From NCBI GenBank assembly GCA_043777755.1, contig JAYWHK010000245.1, positions 1-21,293 of the forward strand: 21,293 nucleotides of DNA. The letters run 5' to 3'. The notes beneath the pieces are model-generated. The model was not told the origin of the DNA. It did not search any database and worked only from the letters and a program-made list of their open reading frames with translations. Position numbers and translations under genes: made by a program. Below are positions 21,068 through 21,293 of the stretch, piece by piece (the stretch's first letter is position 1; each line of letters opens with the position of its first letter). The stretch is from CANHEE01 sp043777755 (lineage in GTDB: Bacteria > Bacteroidota > Bacteroidia > Chitinophagales > Saprospiraceae).

Positions 21068-21293
21068 TCTAACATTAAAATCATTTGAGTGCGTGACATA
21101 TTTGGGGAAACGGAATATGATTAGCTATACTCATAAAACCCAACCGTGTTAGCTATTTTGACATGAAGTAGCTGCTATTTGTGAGATTTATAGTAAATAC
21201 TCGATGTTCCAGTTTTTCAGATTTTTGGAGGATATATCAGGCTTGTTTATCTAATTAATAAGCATAAAATTATATAGCTTTTCCTTTTGAGAA
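21068..21293. other. Non-coding right end, nothing identified
   Basis: No open frame of useful length, RNA gene or clear repeat is seen in these 226 nt on either strand. A regulatory region for a gene beyond the window is possible. Confidence 0.5.

Noticed and set aside
1..21293. CRISPR arrays, tRNA or rRNA genes
   Set aside because: No evenly spaced direct repeats with unique spacers and no tRNA-like T-loop/acceptor pattern were seen in the intergenic stretches. The octamers at 17227 are contiguous, not spaced.

Overview
This is AT-rich DNA from a member of the Bacteroidota. Three things support that. Genes are preceded by the Bacteroidota -7 promoter element TAnnTTTG, sometimes with TTG about 20 nt upstream, rather than by Shine-Dalgarno sequences. 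One protein ends in a type IX secretion (T9SS) type A sorting domain. Several small surface proteins and lipoproteins look typical of the phylum. The XisH/XisI pair and the dense intergenic repeats would fit a large-genome Cytophagales or Saprospiria-like lineage, but I cannot place it further.

Layout. 1-2271 (minus strand): tilS and a stand-alone ribosylnicotinamide-kinase-like gene, once a tight pair and now split by a 162-bp IS66-like MITE with an 8-bp target duplication. 2382-4410 (minus): a cohesin-like T9SS cargo protein and dihydroorotate dehydrogenase. 4648-5373 (minus): a PPP-type phosphoesterase with no ordinary start codon upstream of its first metal motif. 5622-6355 (plus): xisH, interrupted by an in-frame TGA, and xisI. 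6340-8310 (minus): a macro domain protein, a PIN toxin with its antitoxin, and an NrtR-like regulator whose Nudix box is dead and whose promoter sits inside an inverted repeat. 8410-10790 (minus): an RluA-type pseudouridine synthase and a sodium:solute symporter. 11050-13264 (plus): a membrane-anchored hypothetical protein and a GH13 sucrose-phosphorylase-like enzyme, ended by a 59-bp palindrome. 13349-14076 (minus): a second PIN toxin-antitoxin pair. 14215-17214 (minus): a 999-residue fusion of a TIR-like domain, acidic linkers, TPRs and an SDR dehydrogenase. 17343-18338 (minus): a LuxE-like acyl-protein synthetase. 18442-20985 (plus): a lipoprotein and a formylglycine-generating-enzyme-like (FGE) protein.

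Three repeat families are visible. The most striking is a 141-nt palindromic element present in three copies (one cut by the window edge) of identical segment lengths. Its unpaired segments are conserved, while its 20-nt outer arms differ between copies and change together. The second is the IS66-like MITE (two copies). The third is a 28-bp perfect inverted repeat near the right end.

Functionally the window mixes housekeeping genes (tilS, pyrD, rluA-like) with accessory modules. NAD/ADP-ribose chemistry recurs: NR kinase, Nudix-fold regulator, macro domain, and a TIR-like/SDR fusion. Whether these genes cooperate is inference. The best candidates for something undescribed are the TIR-like/TPR/SDR fusion, the nrtR-like/TA/macro cluster next to xisHI, and the 141-nt covarying repeat.
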